12,176 bases of DNA. Source: JANLVI01 sp031363915 (GTDB lineage Bacteria; Vulcanimicrobiota; Vulcanimicrobiia; Vulcanimicrobiales; Vulcanimicrobiaceae). Shown here piece by piece: positions 5,450-11,810 of this stretch; the stretch's first letter is position 1, and each line of letters starts with the position of its first letter. A model generated the notes under the pieces. That model did no database searches. It saw only the letters and a program-made list of their open reading frames with translations, and had not been told where the DNA came from. Location of the stretch: the NCBI GenBank assembly GCA_031363915.1, contig JANLVI010000004.1, forward strand, positions 1 through 12,176, read 5' to 3'. Both the position numbers and the translations under genes were made by a program.

Positions 5450-7213
5450 TTAGATGAGCTGGGGTTCGCGCGCGGGCAGATCGACGATGTCTTCGTACTC
5501 GTTGATCTTGTCGATCTCGGCACCCATCGCGATATTGGTGATCCGTTCGGTAATCACTTCGACGATCACCGGCACGCGCAGGCGCTCGCACTCCATTTTC
5601 GCCCACGAAATCGCATCCGCGATTTTTTCTGGATCGAAGACGCGCACGGCACGGCAGCCCATCGCTTCGGCAGCTTTGATGTGGTCGACCCCGTAGGCCC
5701 CAATCTCGGGTGCGTTGATGTTCTCAAAACTTAGCGAGACTTCGTAGTCCATCTTGTAGGGCATCGACGCCTGACGGATGAGACCGAGATACGCATTGTT
5801 GAGCAAGATCATGACGAAGGGGATCTTGTACTGCGCGGCAACGGCAAGCTCTTCGATCAGGAATTGTAGCGAATAGTCGCCGACGATACCTACCACGTTC
5901 TTGCCGGGATTGGCAAGCTTGGCACCCGTGCACGCGGAGACTTCCCAGCCGAGCGGTCCCGCTTGTCCGCAGATGATGTAGTTGCGCGGTTTATTGATCT
6001 TCTGCAGTTGACCCGAGAGAATCTGGTAGAGTCCGATCGCCGTAACGAACTGCGTGTCGTCGTCAAACGCCGCGTTGACTTCGGCGAAGACGCGCTGCGG
6101 CTTGACGGGCGTCTCGGAATAATCCGTACGGCGGAGCATCGTGCGTTTGCGTTCTCGGACGCTTGCAACCCACGCCTCGCGACTCGGGACCGTCCCCTGC
6201 AGCTTGCGCTTGCACACTTCGGCGACGAGCGCGTCCAACGCAAGGCCCGCGTCGGCAACGATCCCAAGTTCGGGACTGAACACGCGGCCGATCTGCGTCG
6301 GGTCGATGTCGATGTGGACGAACGTCTTCCCCTTCGTGTAGACATCGACGCTCCCGGTATGGCGATTCGCCCAGCGATTGCCAATTCCAAGAGCGAAATC
6401 ACTTGCGAGAAACGTTGCGTTGCCGTAGCGGTGCTGTGTCTGCAGCCCGACCATACCCGCGTTAAGTTCGTGATCGTCGGGGATCGTTCCCCAACCCATG
6501 AGCGTTGGAATCACGGGCGTCTGCGTGAGTTCGGCAAGTTCGATCAACTGCGCGCTCGCCTCAGCGTTGATGATGCCGCCACCTGCGACGATCACGGGAC
6601 GTTCGGCGGCAAAGAGCATGTCGACGGCGCGCTCGATCGCCTTCGCACCGGGACGCGGTCGATCGACCGCGAGCGGTTCGTCGCACTCGGGATCGTAGTT
6701 GATGATTTCGCGCTGTACGTCGATCGGCAGATCGATATGCACGGGACCCGGTCGACCGGTGCGCATCAGTTGAAACGCTTTGCGGAACACGAAGGGTACT
6801 TGTGCGCCCTCCATCACGGTCACGGACCACTTCGTCACCGGCGCGACGATCGCGGCGATATCGACGGCCTGGAAATCTTCTTTGTGTAGCTTTGCACGCG
6901 GCGCTTGCCCCGTGATGCAGAGGATCGGAATACTATCGGCCATCGCCGAGTAGAGCCCGGTCACCATATTCGTGCCCGCCGGGCCCGACGTCCCGATATT
7001 CACACCGATGCGCCCCGCGCGGGCTCGTGAGTAGCCCTCCGCCGCGTGCGTGCCGCCTTCTTCATGTCTCACCAAAACGTGGCGAATCGCCCCATCGGTC
7101 TGCAACGCCTGGTAGAGCGGCAAAATGGCCGCCCCCGGCACTCCAAAGACCAAATCCACGCCTTCGCTGCGCATCACGTGAACCGCGGCCTCGATCGCTG
7201 TCATCTTCGCCAT
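5450..7213 (-). CDS. gcl: glyoxylate carboligase (tartronate semialdehyde synthase)
   Basis: ThDP- and FAD-dependent enzyme that condenses two glyoxylates to tartronate semialdehyde plus CO2. The 587-aa product aligns along its whole length with the E. coli enzyme as I recall it: FGVPGAAI (23-30), GTSGPAGTN (74-82), ITGQAPRAKLHKEDFQAVDI (100-119), the FAD region ERPVIVAGGGIINA, the segment VIPTLMGWG, and the Mg-ThDP motif GDYSLQFL...LNNAYLG (445-477). The start agrees with MAKMTAIEAA. Position 51, in VRHEEGG, is Glu (codon 7061-7063 GAA); the E. coli enzyme has Val51 there, and most other ThDP enzymes have the catalytic Glu. The overall match to Gcl is far closer than to acetolactate synthase. 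The SD is a G-run (GGGGG) about 10 nt upstream of the ATG. First gene of the operon with hyi and garR. Confidence 0.95.
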   Translation of the reverse strand: MAKMTAIEAAVHVMRSEGVDLVFGVPGAAILPLYQALQTDGAIRHVLVRHEEGGTHAAEGYSRARAGRIGVNIGTSGPAGTNMVTGLYSAMADSIPILCITGQAPRAKLHKEDFQAVDIAAIVAPVTKWSVTVMEGAQVPFVFRKAFQLMRTGRPGPVHIDLPIDVQREIINYDPECDEPLAVDRPRPGAKAIERAVDMLFAAERPVIVAGGGIINAEASAQLIELAELTQTPVIPTLMGWGTIPDDHELNAGMVGLQTQHRYGNATFLASDFALGIGNRWANRHTGSVDVYTKGKTFVHIDIDPTQIGRVFSPELGIVADAGLALDALVAEVCKRKLQGTVPSREAWVASVRERKRTMLRRTDYSETPVKPQRVFAEVNAAFDDDTQFVTAIGLYQILSGQLQKINKPRNYIICGQAGPLGWEVSACTGAKLANPGKNVVGIVGDYSLQFLIEELAVAAQYKIPFVMILLNNAYLGLIRQASMPYKMDYEVSLSFENINAPEIGAYGVDHIKAAEAMGCRAVRVFDPEKIADAISWAKMECERLRVPVIVEVITERITNIAMGAEIDKINEYEDIVDLPAREPQLI

Positions 7214-7239
7214 AAGAAGAACGCCCCCATCAAGAGTGG

Positions 7240-7255
7240 ATACGGTATACCGTAT
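7240..7255. promoter_or_regulatory. 16-bp perfect palindrome, candidate GntR operator
   Basis: ATACGGTATACCGTAT is its own reverse complement. The GGTATACC core resembles operators known for FCD-type GntR regulators. It lies about 5-20 bp downstream of the predicted gcl start point, a position suited to repression. A degenerate extra half-site (GCCGTAC) follows at 7256-7262. Confidence 0.7.
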
Positions 7256-7266
7256 GCCGTACGCCT

Positions 7267-7295
7267 AGCCTACCAACGGCGCGGACTACCGTCAA
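7267..7295 (-). promoter_or_regulatory. predicted gcl operon promoter
   Basis: On the minus strand TTGACG (7295-7290) is separated by 17 bp from TAGGCT (7272-7267). The start point would be near 7260, 47 nt before the gcl ATG and just upstream of the palindrome at 7240-7255. The -35 box is identical to that predicted for gntR. Confidence 0.55.
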
Positions 7296-7307
7296 CCGAC
7301 TTCCGCC

Positions 7308-7338
7308 AAACAAAAAAGCGCCGACTTTCGTCGACGCT
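7308..7338 (-). terminator. rplA intrinsic terminator
   Basis: On the minus strand AGCGTCGAC pairs with GTCGGCGCT (one G-U pair) around a GAAA tetraloop, followed by a run of six T. It lies 24 bp after the rplA stop. It ends the rplK-rplA transcript and separates it from the gcl promoter. Confidence 0.92.
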
Positions 7339-7362
7339 CTCGTGCTTGGACCGATTGCGGCG

Positions 7363-8073
7363 TTATGCCGTACCGGCGGTAACCTTCACGCGATTCGGAT
7401 CGACTTTGACGCCCGGGCCCATCGTACTCGTGAGCGTGATAGAGCGCAGGTAGGTGCCTTTGGCCGCCGAGGGTTTCGCGCGGATGATCGCATCGAGCAG
7501 CGTTGCGACGTTCTCGGCAAGCTCATTTTCGCCGAAGCTTCCCTTGCCGACGATCGTATGCACGATCCCGCTCTTATCCAGACGATACTCGACTTTACCG
7601 GCCTTGATGTCGCGGATCGCGTTGCCGATGTTCGGCGTGACCGTGCCGGACTTCGGGTTCGGCATCTTTTGCGCGAGGATTCGACCGAGGGCCGAGCCGA
7701 CGGCACCCATCATGTCGGGTGTCGCGACAACGACGTCGAAGTCGGCAAAGCCGCCTTTAACTCGTTCGATCAGATCGGCGTCACCGACAATGTCGGCGCC
7801 CGCGGCTTCGGCTTCCTTGGCTTTGTCGCCCTTGGCGAACGCGAGGACGCGAACCACGCGGCCGGTGCCGTGCGGAAGATTCACGGTACCGCGAACGTTT
7901 TGATCCGACTTCTTTGGGTCGACGCCCAGGCGGACGTGAATCTCGATCGTTTCGTTGAATTTGGCGTTGCAGTTCTTCTTCACGAGCGCCGTTGCTTCAA
8001 CGGCGTCGTAGAGTTTTTCGCGGTCGTAGTCTGCTGCAAGCTTGGTGAACCGTTTGCCGTGTGATTGTGCCAT
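7363..8073 (-). CDS. rplA: 50S ribosomal protein L1
   Basis: L1 forms the mobile stalk that helps release E-site tRNA, and in many bacteria it represses its own operon by binding mRNA. The 236-aa length is normal. Family features are present: the N-terminal AVEATALVKKNCNAKFNETI segment, RGTVNLPHGTG (61-71), and TVTPNIGNAIRDIKAGKVEY followed by the KSGIVHTIVGKGSF region. The ending has TSTMGPGVKVD. Odd point: the near-universal LGPRGLMPNPK segment reads LGRILAQKMPNPK (129-141), so GPRGL is replaced by AQK and two residues are missing. The DNA reads cleanly without frameshift here. The ATG overlaps the rplK stop by one base (TAATG), indicating tight translational coupling. Confidence 0.97.
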   Translation of the reverse strand: MAQSHGKRFTKLAADYDREKLYDAVEATALVKKNCNAKFNETIEIHVRLGVDPKKSDQNVRGTVNLPHGTGRVVRVLAFAKGDKAKEAEAAGADIVGDADLIERVKGGFADFDVVVATPDMMGAVGSALGRILAQKMPNPKSGTVTPNIGNAIRDIKAGKVEYRLDKSGIVHTIVGKGSFGENELAENVATLLDAIIRAKPSAAKGTYLRSITLTSTMGPGVKVDPNRVKVTAGTA

Positions 8074-8495
8074 TAGACGACATCCACTCCCATCGAACGT
8101 GCGGTTCCGGCGATGATGCGCACGGCCATATCGACGTCGTTTGCATTGAGATCGGCCATCTTCGTGGTGGCGATTTCTTTGAGTTGCGCGTGCGTGATCT
8201 TGCCGACCTTATTGCGGTTGGGTTCTTTCGAGCCGCTCTCGATGCCGAGGGCGCGCTTGATCAAGAACGATGCCGGCGGCGTTTTCGTGACGAACGTAAA
8301 CGTACGATCTTCGAATACCGTGATCTCAACGGGGATGATCATCCCGGCTTGGCTCTGCGTGCGTTCGTTGTACTGCTTGCAGAAATCCATGATGTTGAGC
8401 GAGTACGGTCCGAGGGCCGGGCCGACCGGAGGTGCCGGCGTCGCTTTGCCGGCGTTGAGGGCAAGGCCGATCTTGCCCACGACTTTTTTAGCCAT
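8073..8495 (-). CDS. rplK: 50S ribosomal protein L11
   Basis: L11 forms the base of the GTPase-associated centre on 23S rRNA and is the thiostrepton-site protein. The 140-aa length is normal. The N-terminal domain has AGKATPAPPVGPALG (15-29); the C-terminal rRNA-binding domain has SGSKEPNRNKVGKITHAQLKEIA and ends in IIAGTARSMGVDVV. The start ATG 8495 is chosen for the MAKKVVGKI N-terminus and the SD AAAGGAA (8502-8508). Odd point: the usual GQ(H/A)G(V/L)NIM loop right after PALG reads GPYSLNIM (29-36), losing the conserved Gln and Gly. First gene of the rplK-rplA pair, read from the promoter at about 8608-8637. Confidence 0.97.
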   Translation of the reverse strand: MAKKVVGKIGLALNAGKATPAPPVGPALGPYSLNIMDFCKQYNERTQSQAGMIIPVEITVFEDRTFTFVTKTPPASFLIKRALGIESGSKEPNRNKVGKITHAQLKEIATTKMADLNANDVDMAVRIIAGTARSMGVDVV

Positions 8496-8601
8496 GATTG
8501 GTTCCTTTCGCGTCAAACGGCCCACGGGCCATCACGCTCCCCCGCCAGGTCCGGTTCGCGCGCAGGGGTCAGCACGCGACGGGGCGGCCGGAGGCCACCA
8601 A
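8496..8601 (-). promoter_or_regulatory. rplKA 5' leader, candidate L1 control region
   Basis: This leader of about 105 nt is GC-rich and can fold. Read on the minus strand, GGCCC and GGGCC are separated by GT (about 8518-8529), and GGCCTCCGGCC lies near the 5' end. Long leaders before rplK often carry an L1-binding site mimicking 23S rRNA. I see structure here but cannot match it base by base to the L1 site. Confidence 0.35.
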
Positions 8602-8607
8602 CATCGT

Positions 8608-8637
8608 ATTCTACCATAACCGACACGCGGCAAGCAA
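8608..8637 (-). promoter_or_regulatory. rplK promoter with extended -10
   Basis: On the minus strand TTGCTT (8637-8632), an 18-bp spacer and TAGAAT (8613-8608) preceded by TGG, giving an extended TGn -10 box. It lies between the stop of the coiled-coil gene and rplK, so rplKA has its own promoter and does not depend on nusG transcription. Confidence 0.65.
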
Positions 8638-8689
8638 TGGCGGCTCACGTGTAAGGAAGCGTCCAGGCTCGGCTAGCGCACAGAAGTCG

Positions 8690-9766
8690 CTAACCGGGGC
8701 GCTGCGACTGGCCTTCGCGGGTGATCACGCGTAGGCGGTGCGTCGGGATCGCCCGCGTGAGCAGTTCCACCGTTGTGAATATTTCATCCAAGACGACCCG
8801 GTGACTGGCCGTCGCGGGAAGCGCAAATCCGCGCACGCGCAATCCCGCCTGCGCGATGTGATCGAGCTTCTGCATCATCGTGACGGTTTTCTCGCTTGCG
8901 GCACGGCTTTCGCGGCGAGACTCCTCGAGTAAGCGCAAGTTCACGAGATAGTCAGCGTATGCATCACGGCGTATATTGTACGCCACGCGAACTTCGTCGA
9001 TGCTTTTGCGCACATCGCCGATGCGTTCGCGAATGAGGCTGTCGAAGCGTGCTTGGCGCGCGAGGATGATCTTGCGCTCTTCGATCAGAGCGTCGTTGCG
9101 GCGGCGTGGATCGAGTTGCTTTTGGCGCGCTTTTTCAATCCCCAACCGATCGCCGATCGTGTAGTCCGTTTCCATCTCGGTTTCGCGACGAATCTTTTCT
9201 TGCAGCGATTTCATCTCGTCGTTGAAGCCTTGTACTTTTTCGACGTACTGCAGCGCGCGTCGCTTGGTCTCGATGAACTCGCGGTGCGCGACTTCGGCGG
9301 CGCGAATGTTCGCGAGTGCTTCGCGGATCGCGTCGATCCACGAGCCGTCGCTCGTAGGGATCGTGGCATTCTCGCCCTCTTCGAAATCGATGACCAGGCT
9401 GAGGCCTAATTTGGCCTTGACCTTGAACTCGACTTTGGGTTCGCCGACGTTCACCTTGACGTGAGCGAACGCGCCGGTCAAGCCCAGTAGCGGCTCGGCC
9501 TCGGCATGGCTCGTAACGAACGCGGCCAGGTGCTCGTGCGTCTCGAGAACCACAAGACCCACATCGACTTCGGGGAAGCCGCGCTGGTAAACGACGATGC
9601 CGTCATAGTGCTCGTTTGCCTGGTGGCGCACCATTCCGACGTCATCATATCCCCGGTGCCAAACGACGCTCCAGAGTCCTTGGTGTACGTCGCGTGTCGA
9701 GACTTGCCGTTCTGCTAGCATAGCGAGGACGGTCTGAACCCCCGACGAGCTGCGGCTCGTTTCCAT
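8690..9766 (-). CDS. hypothetical protein with C-terminal coiled coil
   Basis: I do not recognise this 358-aa protein. The N-terminal half (about 25-130) looks globular and beta-rich, with VHQGLWSVVWHRGYDDVGMV, HYDGIVVYQRGFPEVDVGLV and alternating-strand sequence such as VKVNVGEPKVEFKVKAK. The C-terminal half (about 142-305) is highly charged and helical, with heptad-like Leu/Ile spacing (for example YVEKVQGFNDEMKSLQEKI), and should form a coiled coil. There is no signal peptide or membrane segment, so it is probably cytoplasmic. The ATG at 9766 has no clear SD. It sits between nusG and rplK, where bacteria usually have no gene, and a minus-strand terminator-like hairpin lies just upstream. 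Codon use and GC match the neighbours. Confidence 0.75.
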   Translation of the reverse strand: METSRSSSGVQTVLAMLAERQVSTRDVHQGLWSVVWHRGYDDVGMVRHQANEHYDGIVVYQRGFPEVDVGLVVLETHEHLAAFVTSHAEAEPLLGLTGAFAHVKVNVGEPKVEFKVKAKLGLSLVIDFEEGENATIPTSDGSWIDAIREALANIRAAEVAHREFIETKRRALQYVEKVQGFNDEMKSLQEKIRRETEMETDYTIGDRLGIEKARQKQLDPRRRNDALIEERKIILARQARFDSLIRERIGDVRKSIDEVRVAYNIRRDAYADYLVNLRLLEESRRESRAASEKTVTMMQKLDHIAQAGLRVRGFALPATASHRVVLDEIFTTVELLTRAIPTHRLRVITREGQSQRPG

Positions 9767-9787
9767 CTCTATTCAAGGTTATCGGCC

Positions 9788-9823
9788 AAAAGAGAAAAAG
9801 CCCGAGCGCGAGCGCACGGGCTT
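9788..9823 (-). terminator. terminator-like hairpin upstream of the coiled-coil gene
   Basis: On the minus strand AAGCCCG (9823-9817) pairs with CGGGCTT (9804-9798), with an inner GCGC/GCGC pairing, followed by a T-rich run (complement of 9791-9799). It points into the gene starting at 9766 and lies 31 bp before its ATG, in a divergent spacer. It may be an attenuator or a barrier against read-through from the right. Confidence 0.6.
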
Positions 9824-9894
9824 CCCAAAAATTTCTCCGGGCTCGCGTTTTGAGGACGAACGGCTTTCGCCGGGACACCGACGAACTTCGCTGC

Positions 9895-10470
9895 ATGGCA
9901 TGGGAAGCGGTCGCAGCGATCGGCAGTTTTGGCCAATTCATCGTCGTTTTAGCAGCGGCGTTCTTCGGCTACTCGCAGCTCAAGCAGTTGCGACGGCAGA
10001 ACGAACTTCAAGCGACGATCCCCTATTTCGCATATACGCGGACCGAGGGATTTCACGCGGGATTCAAGATCGTGCGCTCGATCATTTTGGAGGGAAGCGA
10101 CGACGCCGGCTTGCGCGCTCAGATCATTGCGGGCGATCTTGACGATCCGAGGATCCTGGCACTGCTCAATCTTGCGAGTTTCTTCAACGAACTTGGGGTG
10201 CTCGTTCAAGAGGAGATGATCGACGGAAACACGATTCTGCCGTTCTTTCGGGGCCAAATCATTTCCACGTGGGAGCTGTTCGCGCCCTTCGTCATCGCGC
10301 GCCGTCAGAAGCCGGGAATGGCCGGAATATTTGCGCATTTCGAAGCGCTTGCCGTCCGGGCGCAGCACACCTCTGACGACGATCGATTCGCGCGGGCACG
10401 GCGCCTGTTACCGCCCCGGATGCGAGCGGCGTTTGACGCGAGTACCGCGCGCACGCGCAAAACACAATAA
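9895..10470 (+). CDS. hypothetical single-TM protein (DUF4760-like)
   Basis: Product of 191 aa from ATG 9895; a TTG at 9850 would add 15 residues but gives no better context, and neither has a clear SD. Residues about 4-26 (AVAAIGSFGQFIVVLAAAFF) form one membrane helix, followed by a basic stretch (QLKQLRRQNE), so the body is probably cytoplasmic. The body has SFFNELGVLVQEEMIDGNTI and then FFRGQIISTWELFAPFVIARR, a pattern recalling DUF4760-type proteins (membrane anchor plus helical domain with an FFNE-like motif); this match is from memory and weak. It lies alone on the plus strand among minus-strand genes and shares a bidirectional terminator with nusG. Function unknown. Confidence 0.7.
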   Translation: MAWEAVAAIGSFGQFIVVLAAAFFGYSQLKQLRRQNELQATIPYFAYTRTEGFHAGFKIVRSIILEGSDDAGLRAQIIAGDLDDPRILALLNLASFFNELGVLVQEEMIDGNTILPFFRGQIISTWELFAPFVIARRQKPGMAGIFAHFEALAVRAQHTSDDDRFARARRLLPPRMRAAFDASTARTRKTQ

Positions 10471-10500
10471 AAAAACCCCGGCACATCGGCCGGGGTTTTT
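10471..10500. terminator. bidirectional terminator shared by nusG and the TM-protein gene
   Basis: AAAAACCCCGGC pairs perfectly with GCCGGGGTTTTT around ACATCG, with A/T runs on both flanks. It begins immediately after the TAA of the plus-strand gene and ends 8 bp from the nusG stop, so it can terminate both convergent transcripts. Confidence 0.95.
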
Positions 10501-10508
10501 CGGTCTGT

Positions 10509-11114
10509 TTAGACCTTTTCGATCTGGTAGAACTCGAGTTCGACGGGGGTCTCGCGGCCGAAGATCGAGATGAGCGCGCGGACTTTTTCTTTTTCCGGCT
10601 GGATCTCATCGACGATCCCGGTGAAGTCGAAGAACGGTCCTGAGGTGACTTTGACCCGATCGCCTTTGGCAAAGTCGATCTTGAGCTTGGGCGTCTCGAT
10701 GCCCATCTGTTTGAGAATCGTTTTGACTTCTTTGTCTTGCAAGGGGACGGGCTTCTCACCCGAGCCGGGGGAGCCGACGAAACCGGTCACACCCGAGGTG
10801 TTGCGCACGACGTACCACGATGCGTCGTCCATATCCATCTCGACGAGCACATAGCCCGGAAAGACTTTCTTGGGCGTGATCTTGCGCTTGCCGTCTTTGA
10901 ATTCGACTTCGTCTTCCATCGGTACGAGCACGCGGAAGATCTTGTCGGTCATCGCCATCGAATGGATACGGCGCTCGAGATTGGCTTTCACCTTGTTCTC
11001 GTAGCCCGAGTACGTGTGAATCACGTACCATTTTTTTCGGTCGGCATTTTTTGAGGCGGCGGTCGGCGGCGCTAGAGCCGGGGCGAGCGGAGGGACCGTT
11101 TCTTCATTTTCCAT
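10509..11114 (-). CDS. nusG: transcription termination/antitermination factor NusG
   Basis: Binds RNA polymerase and links it to Rho or to the ribosome. The 201-aa product has a poorly conserved Pro/Ala-rich N-terminal extension (1-25). The NGN domain (about 27-125) follows, with KKWYVIHTYSGYENKVKANL, KKVFPGYVLVEMDMDDASWY and NTSGVTGFVG. The C-terminal KOW domain (148-201) has KGDRVKVTSGPFFDFTG and then the GRETPVELEFYQIEKV ending. ATG 11114 is chosen because an AAGG overlaps the secE stop 7 bp upstream and nusG paralogues often have such short acidic extensions. It is in an operon with secE; rplK does not follow directly as it does in most bacteria. Confidence 0.97.
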   Translation of the reverse strand: MENEETVPPLAPALAPPTAASKNADRKKWYVIHTYSGYENKVKANLERRIHSMAMTDKIFRVLVPMEDEVEFKDGKRKITPKKVFPGYVLVEMDMDDASWYVVRNTSGVTGFVGSPGSGEKPVPLQDKEVKTILKQMGIETPKLKIDFAKGDRVKVTSGPFFDFTGIVDEIQPEKEKVRALISIFGRETPVELEFYQIEKV

Positions 11115-11121
11115 GGATACC

Positions 11122-11394
11122 TTAGTGGCGAAGCAGCCCGAAGAGTTTCTCGAAGATCCAGTCCACGCCAAAGGTGTAGAAGCCGACGGCGACCACCAGC
11201 ACGATCGTGAGGATCGTTGCCGAAACCCACTCATCGCGCGTCGGCCACGTCACGCGCTTCATCTCCGAGACGATGCCTTGCACGAACTCTTGCGTGCGCA
11301 TGGCGCTAGCCTGACGCTGCTGCGCCGTGGCTTTGACCGGTGCAGGACGCTTCGCGGGTGCGCCGTTCTTCGGAGGGACGATCGTACGTTTCAT
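11122..11394 (-). CDS. secE: preprotein translocase subunit SecE
   Basis: Essential small subunit of the SecYEG channel. The 90-aa, single-TM form typical of most bacteria has a basic, Pro/Ala-rich N-terminus (1-30), the conserved amphipathic helix segment EMKRVTWPTRDEW (44-56) and one membrane helix (about 58-78). The start at ATG 11394 gives the usual length; the frame is open upstream into the tRNA gene, which rules out the longer form. A GGGA about 7 nt upstream could serve as a weak SD. It lies between tRNA-Trp and nusG, a very common arrangement, and nusG starts 7 bp after its stop. Confidence 0.96.
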   Translation of the reverse strand: MKRTIVPPKNGAPAKRPAPVKATAQQRQASAMRTQEFVQGIVSEMKRVTWPTRDEWVSATILTIVLVVAVGFYTFGVDWIFEKLFGLLRH

Positions 11395-11418
11395 AGCTGA
11401 TTCCCGACTAGAAAGATT

Positions 11419-11494
11419 TGGCAGGGCGGACAGGACTCGAACCTGCAACAACTGGTTTTGGAGACCAGGACTCTACCAATTGAGCTACCACCCT
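11419..11494 (-). tRNA. trnW: tRNA-Trp (anticodon CCA), 3' CCA encoded
   Basis: On the minus strand the acceptor stem AGGGTGG pairs with CCGCCCT (one U-G pair), with discriminator G followed by an encoded CCA (11421-11419). The anticodon arm CTGGT/ACCAG encloses CTCCAAA, with anticodon CCA at 11461-11459. The T arm has GGTTCGAGTCC, and the D arm GGTAGCTCAATTGGTAGAG is intact. It sits between rpmG and secE and is probably excised from their common transcript. Confidence 0.98.
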
Positions 11495-11497
11495 ACG

Positions 11498-11514
11498 GTG
11501 CGGCCGGGCCGCAC
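11498..11514. repeat. GC-rich hairpin just 5' of tRNA-Trp
   Basis: GTGCGGC and GCCGCAC are separated by CGG, directly adjoining the 5' end of the tRNA on the minus strand. There is no T-run on the minus side, so it is more likely a processing or folding element in the rpmG-tRNA-secE transcript than a terminator. The remaining spacer to rpmG (11515-11575) shows nothing else. Confidence 0.4.
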
Positions 11515-11575
11515 GCTTTTCGGATGACCTTGGGTCTCTCGATTGTACCCGAAAAATCGGGGACGCGAGCAGAAG

Positions 11576-11740
11576 CTACTTGGTTTCGCGGTGCGGTTTA
11601 TGGCTCCGGCAGAAACGGCAGTACTTCGCAAGTTCTAGACGCTCGGTGTTCGCCTGTTTATTTTTTTGCGTGTTATAATTACGGCGTTTGCACTCGGTGC
11701 AAGCCATTGTAACCATGACGCGGTTCTCTTTTTTCGCCAT
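11576..11740 (-). CDS. rpmG: 50S ribosomal protein L33 (zinc-binding form)
   Basis: Small 54-aa ribosomal protein near the E site. It reads MAKKENRVMVTMACTECKRR, then NYNTQKNK, and ends with LAKYCRFCRSHKPHRETK. The two CxxC pairs (CTEC and CRFC) mark the zinc-ribbon, C+ version rather than the zinc-independent paralogue. The ATG at 11740 has a good SD (AGGA, 6 nt upstream); an open extension further upstream would run through the promoter leader and is rejected. It heads the rpmG-tRNA-Trp-secE-nusG cluster, as in many bacteria. Confidence 0.97.
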   Translation of the reverse strand: MAKKENRVMVTMACTECKRRNYNTQKNKQANTERLELAKYCRFCRSHKPHRETK

Positions 11741-11772
11741 TTTTGTTCCTAAGACGTCCGGGGCCGCCGACA

Positions 11773-11810
11773 GCCGAACATGAAAGAAACGGACACACGG
11801 TCCGTTCGGC
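11773..11810 (-). promoter_or_regulatory. structured rpmG leader
   Basis: On the minus strand GCCGAAC (11810-11804) can pair with GTTCGGC (11779-11773), or alternatively ACGGAC (11805-11800) with GTCCGT (11794-11789), the latter followed by a T-rich TTTCTTT. The two helices share two bases, so they partly compete. A regulatory switch or simply a stable 5' end is possible. Confidence 0.4.

Noticed and set aside
5439..5606. Longer hyi start upstream of 5441
   Set aside because: The extension overlaps the gcl coding region, has shadow-like Arg-rich composition, and the family N-terminus begins exactly at the ATG at 5441 with an SD.
5963..6889. 308-codon plus-strand open frame
   Set aside because: Mirror of gcl, which matches its family over its full length; no protein family features in the antisense product.
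7342..8064. 240-codon plus-strand open frame
   Set aside because: Antisense to rplA, with no RBS or family features.
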